In this document: positions 48,507 through 61,412 of the stretch, piece after piece
Layout of the letters: the number at the start of each line of letters is the position of its first letter
How positions within the stretch are numbered: the stretch's first letter is position 1
Source of the DNA: Ottelia alismoides
Lineage: Eukaryota; Streptophyta; Magnoliopsida; Alismatales; Hydrocharitaceae
Length of the DNA: 64,000 nucleotides
Reading direction: 5' to 3'
NCBI GenBank assembly: GCA_037367405.1
Contig: JAZKJV010008261.1
Location: 1,612,001-1,676,000, forward strand
Notes under the pieces: model-generated
The model's database searches: none
What the model was told of the DNA's origin: nothing
The model's input: the letters and a program-made list of their open reading frames with translations, nothing else
Made by a program: the position numbers and the translations under genes

Positions 48507-48915
48507 GAAATAGAATGACATTTTTTTAATTCGTCAATAAATCAGTCGTTGTTAAATATATAATGACAATATTATTCGTTGTAAAATATTTTTTATACTT
48601 GAAATTAGCAATGAATATTATATCCATCACTATATCATTAGTGACAATCCATATAGTGGCACTTTACTGTTGCTATTTTCAAAATTTTAACAAATCGACG
48701 TCAATTTTTTAGTTTAAAATTTAGTATGATTATTAAAATTTTGAAAAATAGTAATATATAAGCATTGCTCTATGGACCCAAATGATATAGTGAAATATAT
48801 GATATTCATTGTTAAATTCAAGTACAAAAAACCATTTTGCAACAAATAATATCATCACTATATTTTTAACAATGGTTAATTTAGTGACTGATTTTGGAAA
48901 AAACTATCACAATTT
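48507..48915. mobile_element. Fold-back element with ~180 bp arms
   Basis: The left arm (about 48507-48690) is found reversed and complemented at about 48720-48915. For example TAACAACGACTGATTTATTGAC, read from the left arm, pairs with TTAACAATGGTTAATTTAGTGAC at 48866. Likewise CAATGAATATTATATCCATCACTATATCATT pairs with 48780-48812. Near the centre AAAATTTTAA/TTAAAATTTT pair. No ORF. No duplication could be defined. The sequence style (TCACTATA, GTGAC words) resembles terminal regions of CACTA or Mutator-derived MITEs, but the family is not known. Confidence 0.65.
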
Positions 48916-48929
48916 GTTAGTGACATATC

Positions 48930-50292
48930 TTGAGAGCATTCCAATGGATGAGATCCTTTTTTCCAGAAAGAAGGAGACAAATATTTTAACAAAGAAAACC
49001 GCATTACCCTGCCCCATGGCAGTCATTCGATGAAACTCAAACAAAGTTATGAGGTAAATATTTACATCCTGAAGTCTCTTTTTTTATGGATGATGGTATA
49101 CTTGGTTGATTGCACAAGATAAACTACATTTGTTTAATATTAAATTAGCTAACTACTGCCTAATATGTTTACAAATTGCTGAAACTCGGGAACAGTCTTT
49201 GCAGAATGTGCATTTACCAATCAAGTTTTGTCATTACTTAACCTTGATATTTGTGGTTGTTATTATAAAAACTTATTTCATATTCTCGAAACTAATTCAA
49301 ATGTATTGCCATATTGATAGATGAGATCCAAGAGGGCATCATCCTGATGATTGATCCAGAGAGAACAATGTTTGAGAACCTTCAAGGATATGTCTGGTAC
49401 ACCCATAAAAATTGTGCAAAGGTGAACTTTTTTCTCCAAGCATCTTATAGGAGCTTAAACCATTATTTAATCATTCTATTGAATACCATTTTGTAATAGT
49501 TTATCATTATTTACTTGTTTTTATTTTTATTGGTCAGACGAGCCATTAAAAATCCATGCTTGTCCTAGCACTCATCAGCAGTGTACTCAAGCAAAAAGAT
49601 ATGATGGGTGATTCCAACCTTGAGGATGTGACCAATATCATTTTGGAGGAAAGATGTCTTTTGGTAGAAATGAAAGAAGGAAGAAAATTTGAAATCCTTT
49701 TTGAAATAGGGTTTTATAAACTTTTGGTTAGAAGTTGGCATGGACCAATTGTATCTACATGTTCGGTGACTGTTTTGTAATACCAAACTTTATAGCTCTA
49801 GTTCCTTCTATATTTAATGATAAATCTGATCATTTTATAAAAAAACAATTTGGTTGTAGTTGTTGGAATATTAATCCAATGATCGTCTTATGGGAGTAGA
49901 AATGTATTAATACTGACAAATTTATTATTATAGCTCAACAGAATAAAAGCGATCAAATAAAGAATTTGAGAGTTATTAGAGCATCAATGCGTTTAGATTG
50001 CATGGGACTTTAATATGTAGAGACCTAAGTGATAATTTTCATATCTATGATGGATAGAACTGAAATTTATCAAGGTAGTTTGAGAACGAGGCGTGGTTCC
50101 CAAAAGAAGCCACCCTATGCATATCTCTCCCTGGAAGATTTGAATTCCCATCTTCAAAAGGGGAGTTATGGCCAATCTCTATTCCCCCCTTCTGAGAAAG
50201 TTCTTGTAGAGAGAGTCTCTCTGGAAAAGTTGCAGGCATTGGGATTCCTTTAGGAAGATACAACTTTGATTGATCAATGGCAGGAATCCAAG
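48930..50292 (+). other. Unidentified exon-like ORFs
   Basis: Several short open stretches end next to splice-like signals: 48940-49050 (ends AGTTATGAG|GTAAAT), 49314-49411 (preceded by ATAG, ends TGCAAAG|GTGAAC), 49544-49777 (preceded by TCAG; EDVTNIILEERCLLVEMKEG), and 50080-50300 (RTRRGSQKKPPYAYLSLE, SEKVLVERVSLEKLQALGF; ends AGCAG|GTCAAT). Codon texture in the last is more protein-like than in the surrounding AT-rich DNA. I do not recognise the protein. It could be a host gene fragment or captured exons carried by a transposon next to the fold-back element. Stops break the frames, so it is probably a pseudogene. Confidence 0.3.
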
Positions 50293-50339
50293 CAGGTCAA
50301 TATTCCTTTTATCTTCCTTCTTCATTTTTCTATATCTAT

Positions 50340-51230
50340 TGTTAACGATGTGCAATAATCCTCATGTGAATGTCCATTATTGCTTTTGTTTCTAAAGATT
50401 AATACGAAAGTTGTATGTTATTAATACAGAAGTTGTATTTGTTTCATTGAATTTGACATGCTTGTAATTAATGATCACACATATCTTCTTATATTTGTTA
50501 TTCACACATGTTATTACTATCACATGTTACAACACCTTTTTTGGAATGTCATCCTCATTGCTTTTGTTATTTTTTTAGTGCCCTTTTATCGGTAATTTTG
50601 TCAACGTGATAATTGCTTTATCATCTTATTTGGTTTGTATATGTGGTGTTGCAGGTCTTGTGATTGATTTATAGTTTACGTAATTTATTGTATTATTAAA
50701 GTACCCGTCGAGCTTAGATTCCAATAATGGGTTATGGCCCATAGTTTCCTATTAGGGTATTTTTTATTGTTAAAATTAAATAACAGTTTTGAATATAGGA
50801 AGGGATATTTACATATTTTGATATACATTAGTTGTAGCAATACATAACTAAATTTACCATTGTTAAAATTGATGCATGAAGAAATAGAAATAGTTATGTA
50901 TCGGTAATTCATATGGATAAATGCGTACCTAAAGGAAAATCGATACCCATCAAAATTACATATGCGGTTGTAGTTTTAAATATATGATGATTGCTTGGTT
51001 ATCGTGCAAATGTGAAGTCCACCCAAAGGTAGATTCATATTTGGCGTGTTATTACTATCAATATTTATTCCTACTTAAAGATATCATCCACATGTTATAA
51101 CTTTATCCAAATATAAAACTATAATAGAATGGTAGATATCTTGAGATGGGATTATACATATATTCAATGGTTGATTTTATTGCAGTTATGTGAGTGTGTT
51201 TAGTTATCATTTTTCATATATGAATTCCAC
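50340..51230. other. No gene seen; probable copia leader
   Basis: AT-rich, without ORFs of interest. It precedes copia gag directly and may include the leader or LTR remnant of that element, but I could find neither TGGTATCAGAGC-like PBS nor LTR ends. Confidence 0.3.
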
Positions 51231-52010
51231 CAACATAACCGTCACCATTAATTTGATTACAATGTTAAATAGCTCCAAATTTTGGTCATGGTAGGAGAAC
51301 TTGTTGATTGTTCTCGAGGTCATGGATCTTGACCTTGTGATATGGACTGACTCTCCTTCACCACTTACAGATAAGAGTACCTATGATGAGAGGAGAGATA
51401 AAGAAAAGTGAAAGAGATCAATCGTATATGCATGATGATAATGAAAAGGGTCATTCCGGAAGCATTCAGAGGCACTATATCTGAGAAAATAAGTACTGCT
51501 AAAGAATTCCTTGTTGACACTGAAAAATGATTTGCCAAGAATGAAAATGTTGAAACTGGTACACTCTTGGCAATTCTGACTTTAGTGCAGTATAAGGGAA
51601 GGGCAACATCAGGGAGTACATCATGGAGATGTCTCATATTACTTCAAAGTTAAAAGCATTCAAACTTGAACTCTCTGAGGACTTGTTGGTGCATCTGATT
51701 CTTATATCTCTTCCTCCTTCATTCAGCCAATTTAAGGTGAGTTATAACTGTCAAAAGAGACTTGGGCTCCTATGTTCAAGAAGAAGAAAGACTGAAACAA
51801 GATAAGACAGAAAGTGTTCATCTTGGCACCACGTCTAAGGGAAAGGGCAAGAAATGGAAGCATGAAAAGGAATTTGTAGTCACAATACCTCATAAAAAAT
51901 AACATAATAGGAACCATCTGCTATAGGTTGTTTCTTTTGTGAAGCTGAAGGATGTATGAAGAAACAATGCACAAATTATCATGCTTGGCGTGCTAAAAAG
52001 GGTACGCTTC
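51231..52010 (+). pseudogene. gag: Second copia element: gag, broken
   Basis: A different copia family from the 28958-45107 element. The start TMLNSSKFWSW (51260-51295) matches the family's LNG.NF..W. It continues with VLEVMDLDLVIWTDSP, RVIPEAFRGTIS (in another frame), MEMSHITSKLKAFKLELSED (51623-51682) and LILISLPPSFSQFKVSYN (51695-51750). The zinc knuckle is CFFCEAEGCMKKQC (51926-51967), where the conserved His is Cys. Frameshifts and stops throughout. The 5' LTR and PBS are not recognisable upstream. Confidence 0.8.
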
Positions 52011-53265
52011 ATATTTTAGTTTGTTTAGAAATTAATTTGATTGGTACCATGGCACACTTGGTGGCTAAGTTTTAGAGCTACTACTCATGTTAGTGTCTCT
52101 ATGTAAGGTAGTATGACCTACCGAAAACCTAGTCATGCTGAAAGATACCTCTATGTGGTGAATGGCGAATCAGTGGATGTCAAGGCAATAGAAAAGTTCA
52201 TATTATTGTTGAAGAGTGGCTTTTACAAGGAACTTTTGTCGCACCTTCTTTTCGTAGAAACTTGATTTCAGTTTATCATTTGGGCAAGGCCGGTTACTCT
52301 ATTTCTTTTGGTTATGGAAAACTTTTTTTATTTCAAAATTATATTCTTGTTGGTTCTCATTTTTGAATTAGATCAAATTTATTGCTTGAATTTGGTTTCC
52401 TCTTATAATGAGTCCTTTCTTTCTACTACTAAACGTATGAAAAGAAAAATTATAGGTATGGGTTCCCCATCATTATGGTACAAACGATTGAGACGCAAAT
52501 CCAGGTCAAGGATAGAAATTCTTATCTCAACTGAAATTATAAATCCCTTAGATTTCACATATTTTGATGTGTATAAATTGCATAAAAGGAAAACGGACCA
52601 AGAAAAGGAGATTTGAAGCCTATAGGTCGTTAGACGTCATGTAACTTATACATACAGATATATGGGCCTCGTTCCCTATGGTTGCTTGGAATGGCCAACA
52701 ATATTTTATAATGTTCGTAGACAAATTTTTTAGACATGGCTATTTATATCACATTCATGAGAAGTCTCAGTCCATGGATGTGTTCAAAAATTTTAAAATT
52801 GAAATTGAGAATCAACTCAGTAAAAGGATTAAAAGCGTTAATCTGACCACGGTGGTGAATACTACGATAGATATGATAGGTCAGGTGAACAATGTCCAGG
52901 GTCTTTTGTAAGATACCTCAACGAATGTGGTATCATCCCATAGTACACCATTCCAGGGTCACCGACCATGAATGGTGTAGTTGAAGGATGAAACAGAACA
53001 CTTAAGAATATGGTAGGGAGAACAATTTGTCATTCTACATTACCAGAATCTTTTTGGGGAGAAGCACTCAAGGCTGCAACATACATCTCGAATAGAGTTC
53101 AACTAAGGCAACTAATAAAATCCCATATGAACTTTGGACGAGCATGAAGCCTAGTCTGAATCAATTTCACATTTCAGAATGTCCAACTGAGGAGAGGCCT
53201 TACAAGACAAATGAAAATAAACTAGATGCAAGAACAATTAGTTGTTATTTTATTGAATACTTAAT
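52011..53265 (+). pseudogene. pol: Second copia element: protease to integrase, broken and 3'-truncated
   Basis: Tnt1-like order of motifs. The protease box reads SFRATTHVSVSM where VDSGATTHISVSM is expected, so the catalytic DSG is lost. GSMTYRKPSHAERYLYV and PSFRRNLIS follow. In the pre-integrase zinc region both His are replaced (LWYKRLRRK); the CINC pair survives one frame over (52570). The integrase core has LIHTDIWASFPMVAWNGQQY (52650-52705) with the first Asp, GGEYYDRYDRSGEQC (52851 on, other frame) and SPTMNGVVEG (catalytic Glu). WGEALKAATYISNRV (53058-53101) and an ARTISCYFIEY-like end at 53230-53262 follow. Homology then stops at the edge of a minus-strand gypsy LTR. Reverse transcriptase and RNase H are not in the window. 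Confidence 0.85.
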
Positions 53266-54981
53266 AAATTTGTAATTGGCTAACTGAAATTGGGCTCATT
53301 GAAATACAAGTAATTACAGGTCGATCGGAGCCGAGCGAGAATCTCTGCAAGAAGTGGCTCTGCTAGAATCTCCTGGATAAGTCCAGGGTCGAACACATGG
53401 ACACTATCGATTAAGCTATCTAACTAGAGGCCTAAATATGTAATTAGGCTATTCTAAGACGCTACCTAAGTCAAGGGTGCATAAATCACTACAACATGAG
53501 AACATGAATTCTATGGCTCTTTTGATGTAAATATTATATATGCTACAAAATGAGTAAAGATGCAAATTGATGTACAAGGAACAAAAACAAATAAACACAA
53601 ACAAATAACGTTCCTGATTTAATGAATTGGTAATTAATTTCTCTATGCAGGAACTTCCCAAATTAATCTCAATTCAATCTCTCTTAATTTCAATGCATCA
53701 CTAATTGGAATAAAGTTTCAAGTCAACATCATGTAACCACCCTAGATCAAAATGTAATAAGAAATTATCATCAACAAGTTTAAGTTGGGTATGTGTTTAT
53801 ATCACACAAATACCAAGAAAATCAAGGTTCTATATGGTGTATTAAATCGATTATCATGCATTTGTAAATTGATTAACCAAGTCAAAGGTCGCTTTTAGTC
53901 TCGATATTTCAATTCAAAGATTACAGAGCAAATCAGGATCTAACTATATCATGTGAAAGAACATGATAACACCTTTAAAGTAAGACCAATTTCATCCCGT
54001 TTCTATTTAAGGAGCTCAAGATATTAATTAATGAAGACAAGGGCATATATGCAAAGAAAACATCACAAAATTATATCAAATAGGTCTAAAATGCAAATAT
54101 AGATGTCGTTGGGGTGAAACATGCAAAAAAGAGATATGCAAGGATATAAGTGCAAATAAAACAAGTCGAAGGGCTTATCTTACAAATTTTCCAAGGCAGC
54201 ATGCATTGGGCATGCATGGGACCTATATACAATTCTCTAGAAGCACGAACCAGATCTTGCAAAAATCCCCACTCATGTGGGGGGTTAGGCTCGAGCGGTC
54301 GGGTTGCTTTGGGTAGCGTAGCATTCGGTGGTAGCTTGCATGCAGGCTTGGGTGGCCGAAGCAGAGGTTTGAATCGCTGCTCAGGAGGGAGGCTCGAGAA
54401 GTAATCATATCATATCCTGTTAATCTAATATAACGATGGCTGCTCGTCGAGGTTCGCCTTCCTTGGTCGTGTCTGGTGGTGGAGTAGCGGAGCTCTAACG
54501 ATCCCTATTCTCCTCCTCCTTACTCCTTGACGCCTCCTGATGATCATCAAAGATCGTTGATTGGATCACAAAGAAGCTCCAGGTCCCAACAAGTCACTGA
54601 GCCCACTGTGGTGGTTGATCAAGCTCAGGATGTCAGAGGCAGAGGAGCTTGGAACAGCTCTGACGAGGCTCCAGCCATTAACCACCTACAATGTTAGTCT
54701 CACAAGTAGATGAAGAAGTAGTCCTAACTAAGGTAAAAGGGGGCATAGTGGACGGATCAAGCAAGGAGAAGGAAGGGATCCCTAATGGGTTCTCAGCCTG
54801 TGCAAGATCGAGAAGGGGGTCGAGGTAGTAGGCTGATGGAGAAGCGTAGGAAAGAATATCAAAGGTGTGCGAAGATGGTCAGAGAATGGAAAAAGTGCTC
54901 TAGTGATTAGGTGATGATGAGAATGTGTATACATGCTAAGAAAAAATAGAAAAACAAAGAAGAAACAAAGATAGATCTTAC
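53250..54981 (-). mobile_element. Ty3/gypsy LTR, 3' part (split by solo LTR)
   Basis: The U5 side of a minus-strand LTR with the landmark AAGTCCAGGGTCGAACACATGG (53379-53400), then AT-rich and leader-like sequence to a donor-like site. Joined with 58325-59500 it makes ~2.9 kb, similar to the LTR at 1419-4199. The junction then reads like 3021-3035 of that LTR (GATC.TTACCT). The lower end and PBS are not clear. Confidence 0.65.
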
Positions 54982-57900
54982 TGATGACACGCCAGGCAAC
55001 TCGGGTTAAGTAATATCAAGGGTCGTTGCGATCTGAATCACCAAGCACGGTCAATCAAGAAAAATAAAACACTCAAGCAAATCAAACAATCAAGAATGTA
55101 AGCGGTTTGCTATTTATTTTACTTGGTATAGCAACCAGGGTCGAACAGAATGAGCATGAAAAACATACGAACTAGTCAAATATCAGAAAGAAAATGAAAG
55201 AAATTTTTTTATATTGGTTTTAAATTTTGCATTTTTTATTTTTAATACGAAAACAAAATCAAAATCAATAAGGGCAAACAAACATGATAATCTTTTTGTA
55301 TTTTTCTATAAAGCCAAAAATGCTCAAAAAATTAGGATAAAAATATTTTTGGGTTTTTAAAGTTTTGAAATGTTTTTGGTAATTTTCTGGAGTTTTGCAA
55401 ATATTTTTATGATTTTATAAAAAAATCAAAAGGTGCTCAAAAATGCAAGCAGTAAACAGCTAGGACCAAATTGCAACTTAAAAATACTTTAAGTGCCCCA
55501 AAGTCCTAGCCTACACTTTTATGAGAAAATAGGTATAAAATGCTACAAACATGAACTGAAAACATGATTTTTGGATTTTTTTTATATGATTTTTATAAGT
55601 TTTTAGGTTTTTGTTATTTTTAGGGTTTTTATATGGAATTTTCAAATAAAATTGATAATGCAAATAAAACACACAAAACGACAACTACAGTAATTTTTAT
55701 AGCATTTTTAAATATTTTTCGAATTTTTATGAATTTTCTAAGGCAAACAAGGATATATTTAGGGGGTTTTAATTTCTCAAAAATATTAAATGCAATCAAA
55801 CCAACTCAAGAAAATCACAGTAGATATTACATGCTAGCAGGGGTTAATGGTAATTTTCATGTGATTGTTCGAATTAATAGGCTATTTATCAAGTCCAATC
55901 TAAGGCAAGAAATTAATCATAGTTTACAGGGACTAATCTGCAAATATAATAAGTTCCTAGGGCGAATGATAACATAGTTAAAAAATCTAGGGCCATTGTT
56001 GTAAAAAGTCCACGCAATCATATGCAGAACACGTGATCTAGCCTAGCAGGGTATAATTGCAAATACTAATAATATTTCATCCATTTCATAACATCGTAGA
56101 AGTTCCGGCAATAACATCCAAATAACCCAGAGAACACGTGATCACGCATGTGACTTCAACTCAACATGACTAGAAATACAAATACCAAAAAACTAGAGGT
56201 CCAGACTGTAAAAATTAATAACTACAACATTTATTTCATGGACTAAACAGAGAAACAGAAACTTGTGAGGGTGAAAGGGAAATATACCCTGAGGCGTGTG
56301 CGTAGCGCATGGAGACACTGGCGGCTCTAATAGTCCTCTTGAAAAGATCTGACGGCTCTGATGTGGTACGGGACGTACATCTGTGATTCTCTCTACAGTA
56401 CGGATCTGACGGCTGATGAAGGTGGAGTGGGAGGATGGCGCAGATCTCTCCCAGAATCTGATCAGATCTGGGTCCTTCTCCTAATCAGATGGCTGTAGAG
56501 GTAACTCGAAGAACTCCCTCTCGGCGAGCTTCTATTGAGTGTGGACAACGATCCACAGCCCTGATGAAGCTGCGGAAAGGATCAACACAGTCGTGGAAGT
56601 ATTCCGCGTTCGGTGGTAGACTCGAATTGAGTCGAAAACGGTCAGATGGTCGTGGAGAGTGGCGAGACCTGGAGCTGCGCCTCCGAGCGGCCTATCCTTT
56701 GCAGGTGCTAGTTCCCGTGGAGGAGCCCATTTGATTCACCCGTTATAAGGGACTAAAGGAAGTGATGGGGAACATGCGTTAGATCTTGACAAATGCGAGG
56801 GAAGGAGACCAAGCCTAATCTTACTCTGGTGAGCAAGGTTTAGGGTGATCAGGTTGTGGAAAGAGATGGTGGGTGAAACGATGTATCGATCAGAACAAGT
56901 GTGTGGGTGAAATGAAGCTCCGACAAGCTGGTCGGAACAAGGGAACGTACGGTGGTGCAAAACAAAAAGGATGGATCAAACAGGGGAATGCGAAGGATAA
57001 GAGGGGTACCTGAAGCTACCAATGAGCTCAGAAGCTCCAAGCGGAGGTGGGTGTCGGGATGATGGCCTCGATCTACTGCGGCGGGCGAGAGAGGTTGCTC
57101 GCGGCGGAACTCTGGCGATGTGATGAGCTACAAGTCCACACACACCTCCAGGCGAACCTCAACGATCCCTTGAGTAGATGTCACTCTACTAAAGGGGTTT
57201 AGGGAAGAAAGGAGGTGCGAGAGACAAGCTACCGAGCTACGAGGGGCGGATGAGAGGATTTATACGATTCCTAGGGGTCTAGAATGATCGAGCGAGTACG
57301 CGCACCCTAAGAAGATCCACGCCTTCCTAGGGATCCGTGAAGGTAACGGATCCTAGGAGGAGGTTCGGGCGATGAATCGGGGCAAGAGGAGCTTGGAATC
57401 AGGTGGGAAAAGTCAAAGAAGGAGCTCCGGCAAGAAGGCAACGATCTGACCTGGGCTGGGAGGAGGCATTGATTGGAGTCAATAAAACCTCCAGGACCAA
57501 TCAGAAAATCGGAATATACAAAATAAATAAAAAATCCAATAAAAAATAGCAAATGAATTTAAAATAGAAAGTGTATAAAGCAAAAAATATTTACTATCTT
57601 TCAAAGTATTTTTCTATGATTTTTAATTATTTTTACGAAAATAAATTAATGTATATACAATATATAGTATTACATACAGGTATAATATATCTATGTATTA
57701 TGTACAAGTATATTTATTTTATTATTTTACAAAAATACCCTTATTTTATATTTCATTTATTTATAACACACTTTTAGGAGTGCAAAATAATTTTTATTTT
57801 ATTTTTTTAAAAAATATTTAAAGGTGTGTGATAAATAATGGATGTAACATATACAAGTGTGTTTTGTACAAGGAATGAAGGATTTTCTTTTTATTTTTAT

Positions 57901-58324
57901 TTTATTTTTCTGATTTTTGTTTTTATTTTAATATTGCTTCTAGGATTATATACAAGGGTGTAAAAATAATAATAATACTAATTTAATATTATTTTTTTCA
58001 AAAATAATTATAAATAATATGTACAAATATAGGTAATATACACAACACAAAGTGGACCCTAACTCTCTTTACTTTTTTTATTTTGCTATCAGGTCAAGAC
58101 TTGACCTTCTCTTGGGATTTGGGTCACTCTATATTTATTCTAAATACATCATTCCTTTTTCTTTTCCTTTATTCTTTTATTTAGCCAAAGACATGCTTAA
58201 TTATGCAATATTAACAAAGTCATGCAAGTTGCTAAGTTATTATATTTATAGGTATTTACAAGATGTTTTGCCAACAAAAAGGGCTAAAATAAAAGAATAA
58301 AGAGTGAGAATCAGGGATTCATCA
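54982..58324 (-). mobile_element. Solo Ty3/gypsy LTR (3.34 kb) nested in another LTR
   Basis: The minus strand starts TGATGAATCCCTGATTCTCACTC (58324) and ends GGCGTGTCATCA (54982). The flanks CTTAC (54977-54981) and CTAAC (58325-58329) are a 5 bp duplication with one change. It contains GGTCAAGACTTGACC...CTTGGGATTTGGGTC (58091-58130), AT-rich U3, a TATA box (57258-57264), a donor-like CAG|GTACCC (57010), a G+C-rich zone 56260-57500, and the landmark AACCAGGGTCGAACAGAATG (55134-55153). No internal sequence is attached. Short ORFs inside are not genes. Confidence 0.8.
57258..57264 (-). promoter_or_regulatory. LTR TATA box
   Basis: The minus strand reads CGTATAAATCC, about 250 bases upstream of CAG|GTACCC at 57010. 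Confidence 0.55.
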
Positions 58325-59500
58325 CTAACCTGGGAACGATAATGAATACGGGGATGGAGGAATCAGTCTGGGGATGAGGTCTAGAAGGACCTCGAGTCTT
58401 CGTTCCATGCTCCGACTAAGAGCAGAGCATGAGCAGCTCCGAAATAGGGCTACAGCATGGCAAAGTTCATTGTGGATCACATCAAAGAAGACCTCCTTCT
58501 TCACTCTCCAACTCTCGTCCTAACTATCACCTAGAAGAGGCTAGGGCTCAGGGGTTCCTCACACGAAGGGCGGATGGGACAAAATCACAGAGGAGATGGA
58601 GTAGTTGAAGAAGGTCAGAGGTGGTTCTAGGTAAGTGCACATTGGTGTTCAATCGACCCTCATGACTGGCAGCTGGGAAGAACGTGAAGGATGGGTGGCA
58701 AGCATTGAGGAGGGTAGTTAGGTCTATGATAGGGAGGTGGAATGACGTGAAGAGGAGTCATGAGGTGCATGGGGAAATAGTGAGAAGATGGGTGGTTGGA
58801 TGTGTGCGTCATATGGAAGAGGGGAAGTGGGAGGTTGATGATGTGTCACAACCGTTGGATCTGGGGATCCAACAGCTGAGGGAGAGGTGCGAGGGAAGGG
58901 ATAAGATGCAATCTAATCAAATGATCATATGGTTGGGAGAAGAGAGGGATTGAGTGGTTGGGATTTGAACCATCAGCGATGGATCGATGGTAGAGAAGCA
59001 AGGCGAGTGGCAGAGAAGGAGTGGGCCACGTGGGGCAAGTGGATTCGCCACATGGTCCAATGGGAAAATATAAAGGAAGAAAAACAAAGAAAAATAAAGT
59101 ATCTACAAGCTTCAACTCAAAAAATATTCAACATGAAAGTTGTAGATCCTTTTGAGATGTACAACATTCATGTTCAAAATGAAAAGATAATATATATATA
59201 TATACAAGATAAAATTTTTGTAAGTAAGTAATTAAAAATACTTCTTTTAATTTTTTTGAGGATATTTTGTAATTAATGACAAAAAAATATAAATAATATT
59301 AAACTATGTTTATGAGATATATAATAATAAGAAAAAACTTAAAATAAAGGCATAATAATATATTTATTTATTTACACATAATTTGGGTTAATTATATAGA
59401 AGGGGTAATGTGTTAATGTTAATGAATTAATGATGAATTTTATTGATTAAGTAAGAGGTATAATAAATGAGATATATGATGATGAATCATGGATTTATCT
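58325..59500 (-). mobile_element. Ty3/gypsy 3' LTR, 5' part
   Basis: Starts after the minus-strand PPT (AGATAAATCCATGATTCATCATC, 59500). It carries the GTTGTAGATCC palindrome (59128-59175) and the CCGTTGGATC...GATCCAAC pair (58849-58873), as in the LTR at 1419-4199. It ends at the solo-LTR insertion, exactly at the donor-like CAG|GT(T/A)AG. Confidence 0.7.
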
Positions 59501-61060
59501 CCCCTGTATACTTTAACATTGCTCGTCCTCAAGCAAATAAAGAATGAATAAATTGGATTACTCCGTGACTGTGCATATGAAAGTATAAGACTTGATTCGT
59601 TAAGAAACCTTGGTTTTAGTTATCCTAAAAGTCTAAGCCGAATCAAGCTCTAGTCAAAAGTTATCCAACTTCTCTAATTTTCATACTCTCTTTGTACACA
59701 TATAGAATAAGGATATGACATTTAGTGTAGACTTCGAAGCGTTACTAAAAGTTCCAGTACAAGAGACTCTCCTAAGAACCCAATCCTCAATACTAGGGAA
59801 TAAATAATTTATTGCATCCAATCCACCATCTCTTTAGTTGTCAGACTTAAAAGTAAAAATGGAAGGCCGCTTTAGTGGAGATCATAGGTTTGTGTTTTTT
59901 TCTTCTCTCTCTCATTGGAATAAGAATCCTCTTGAGTTCCTTACTAACACAACACATGTATATTTTTAATCAGTGTATCCGTTAAGAGAGTGTTGTGTCG
60001 TATGTAGTTGTTTTCATGGGAATGCACCAGGGTGTGTCTCTTTTCAGTATCTATTATACCTTCGATACCTAAACTTGTATCACTATAGGATCCAGATCCC
60101 TTTTTGGGTGCTAGCCCGACTCATAAAAGCTAAGATGTTGATCCAAGTGGACACTTAAAAGGTTGGGAGCATTTGCCTTTGGTGGAAACTCTTTGAATTT
60201 AACTTTGTAGTGTAAGAGCTTTTTCATTTCCTTTCTTTTCTTTTTCTTTCATTATTGGCTAACTCCATTATTCTTACCAAGATTGGAGCACACTAATCAA
60301 CATTTTTATTTAATTTCATCACACCTTGGCACTTTAGATAAATATCACATTATAGTACAAGAACTTGTTCTCATACTGGCTAAGGTTGCTTACACTTAGG
60401 TTTCATGAAACCTTCATTGATTTTATCTCATCCTCGAGCATTATAAATCAAGTCAAAACTCAAATCTCATATCCCAGTTCATCATATATGTAGGTATGCA
60501 TGTGAGGTGTGAGTCATATTCTTTAAGGTAGAGATGAAGTATGCAATATAGCACACATATCTTTCAAACTAGGGAAGTGAATTACTAAGGCTATGACCCT
60601 AATGACTAAGGTTGGTTAACTCTGGATCTTAAGACCTCATAAACCAAGTGTTCTTTACTCTCATGTCTAGAGTGATAGTGAAAGTGCTCAAGATTAGAAC
60701 AACTTATTGTGTTAGTATTTTTGTAATTTTAAATTTTTCAATTTTTTATTTTTGACTAGAGTTAGATTTATTTACACATGTTAGTCTCATTTACACCCTC
60801 ATTGAACATATTTGTGAAAATATTTTACAAACCTGTCACGTCAATATAGATTTTCAAAACATTTTTCAAATGATTTTTAAAACAATTAAAATCATCATTT
60901 TTCGAACCATTGTAAAACATTTTTCAAATACAATATCACATAGTTATAAAATATTTAAAATGTTACAAATATTTTTACAAAATCAGTTCAAAAGGCGCAT
61001 TACCCTTAGTCCAAAAAGTTTTGAAAATTTTGAAAGTATGAGCTATGAATAAAGTATATA
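59501..61060 (-). other. Tail and PPT of minus-strand gypsy element
   Basis: The minus strand has GAGGACGAGCAATGTTAAAGTATACAGGGG (59501-59530), the PPT signature typical of the Athila/Tat group, next to the LTR. Upstream to ~60480 it is collinear in part with 32790-33131. The stretch 60700-61060 is AT-rich with AAAATATTT/ACATTTTTC words. No gene seen. Confidence 0.65.
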
Positions 61061-61076
61061 TGAAACATATGCGGTA

Positions 61077-61412
61077 TACCATCCTATACTTAGCTTGGGC
61101 TATGTCCTCATGGCACTAAGTGATATGAAGACATAGCTTGTGCTAAATACAAAGAGATGCACATGAACTGACTCGATATTCTCCCATATAATTAGGTTAC
61201 AAATAACCAAGTATAAGAAGAATAAGAAGAGGGATCAATGAGTAAAGAATAGAAGTGTATGGGGCTTGAGTCCCCCATACTTAGGCTGAGAAGATCCTAA
61301 GTAAAGAGATATGGAATGAAGATAAAGGGGTCGAGGGAATGACTCAAGATACCGAAAGAATATACAGACAATAGTTGGGGTTTCCCTATACTTAGGCTTT
61401 AAATAGCCTAAT
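61077..61412 (-). repeat. Polypurine-tract-like hairpin array, integrase-bearing copy
   Basis: Four units: ~61084-61105 (half), 61187-61216 (ATAATTAGGTTACAAATAACCAAGTAT), 61277-61304 (ATACTTAGGCTGAGAAGATCCTAAGTA) and 61386-61412 (CTATACTTAGGCTTTAAATAGCCTAA). Minus-strand polarity follows the element. Spacing is 85-105 bases. Confidence 0.75.

Noticed and set aside
48940..49050. LPHGSHSMKLKQSYE as part of a Ski2-like RNA helicase exon
   Set aside because: The resemblance is confined to a few residues, and no helicase motif is found in neighbouring exon-like ORFs.
50029..50253. Standalone small protein gene of 74 codons
   Set aside because: The frame runs into a stop at a point where the next codons look like a continuation, there is no start context, and splice-like signals suggest an exon remnant instead.
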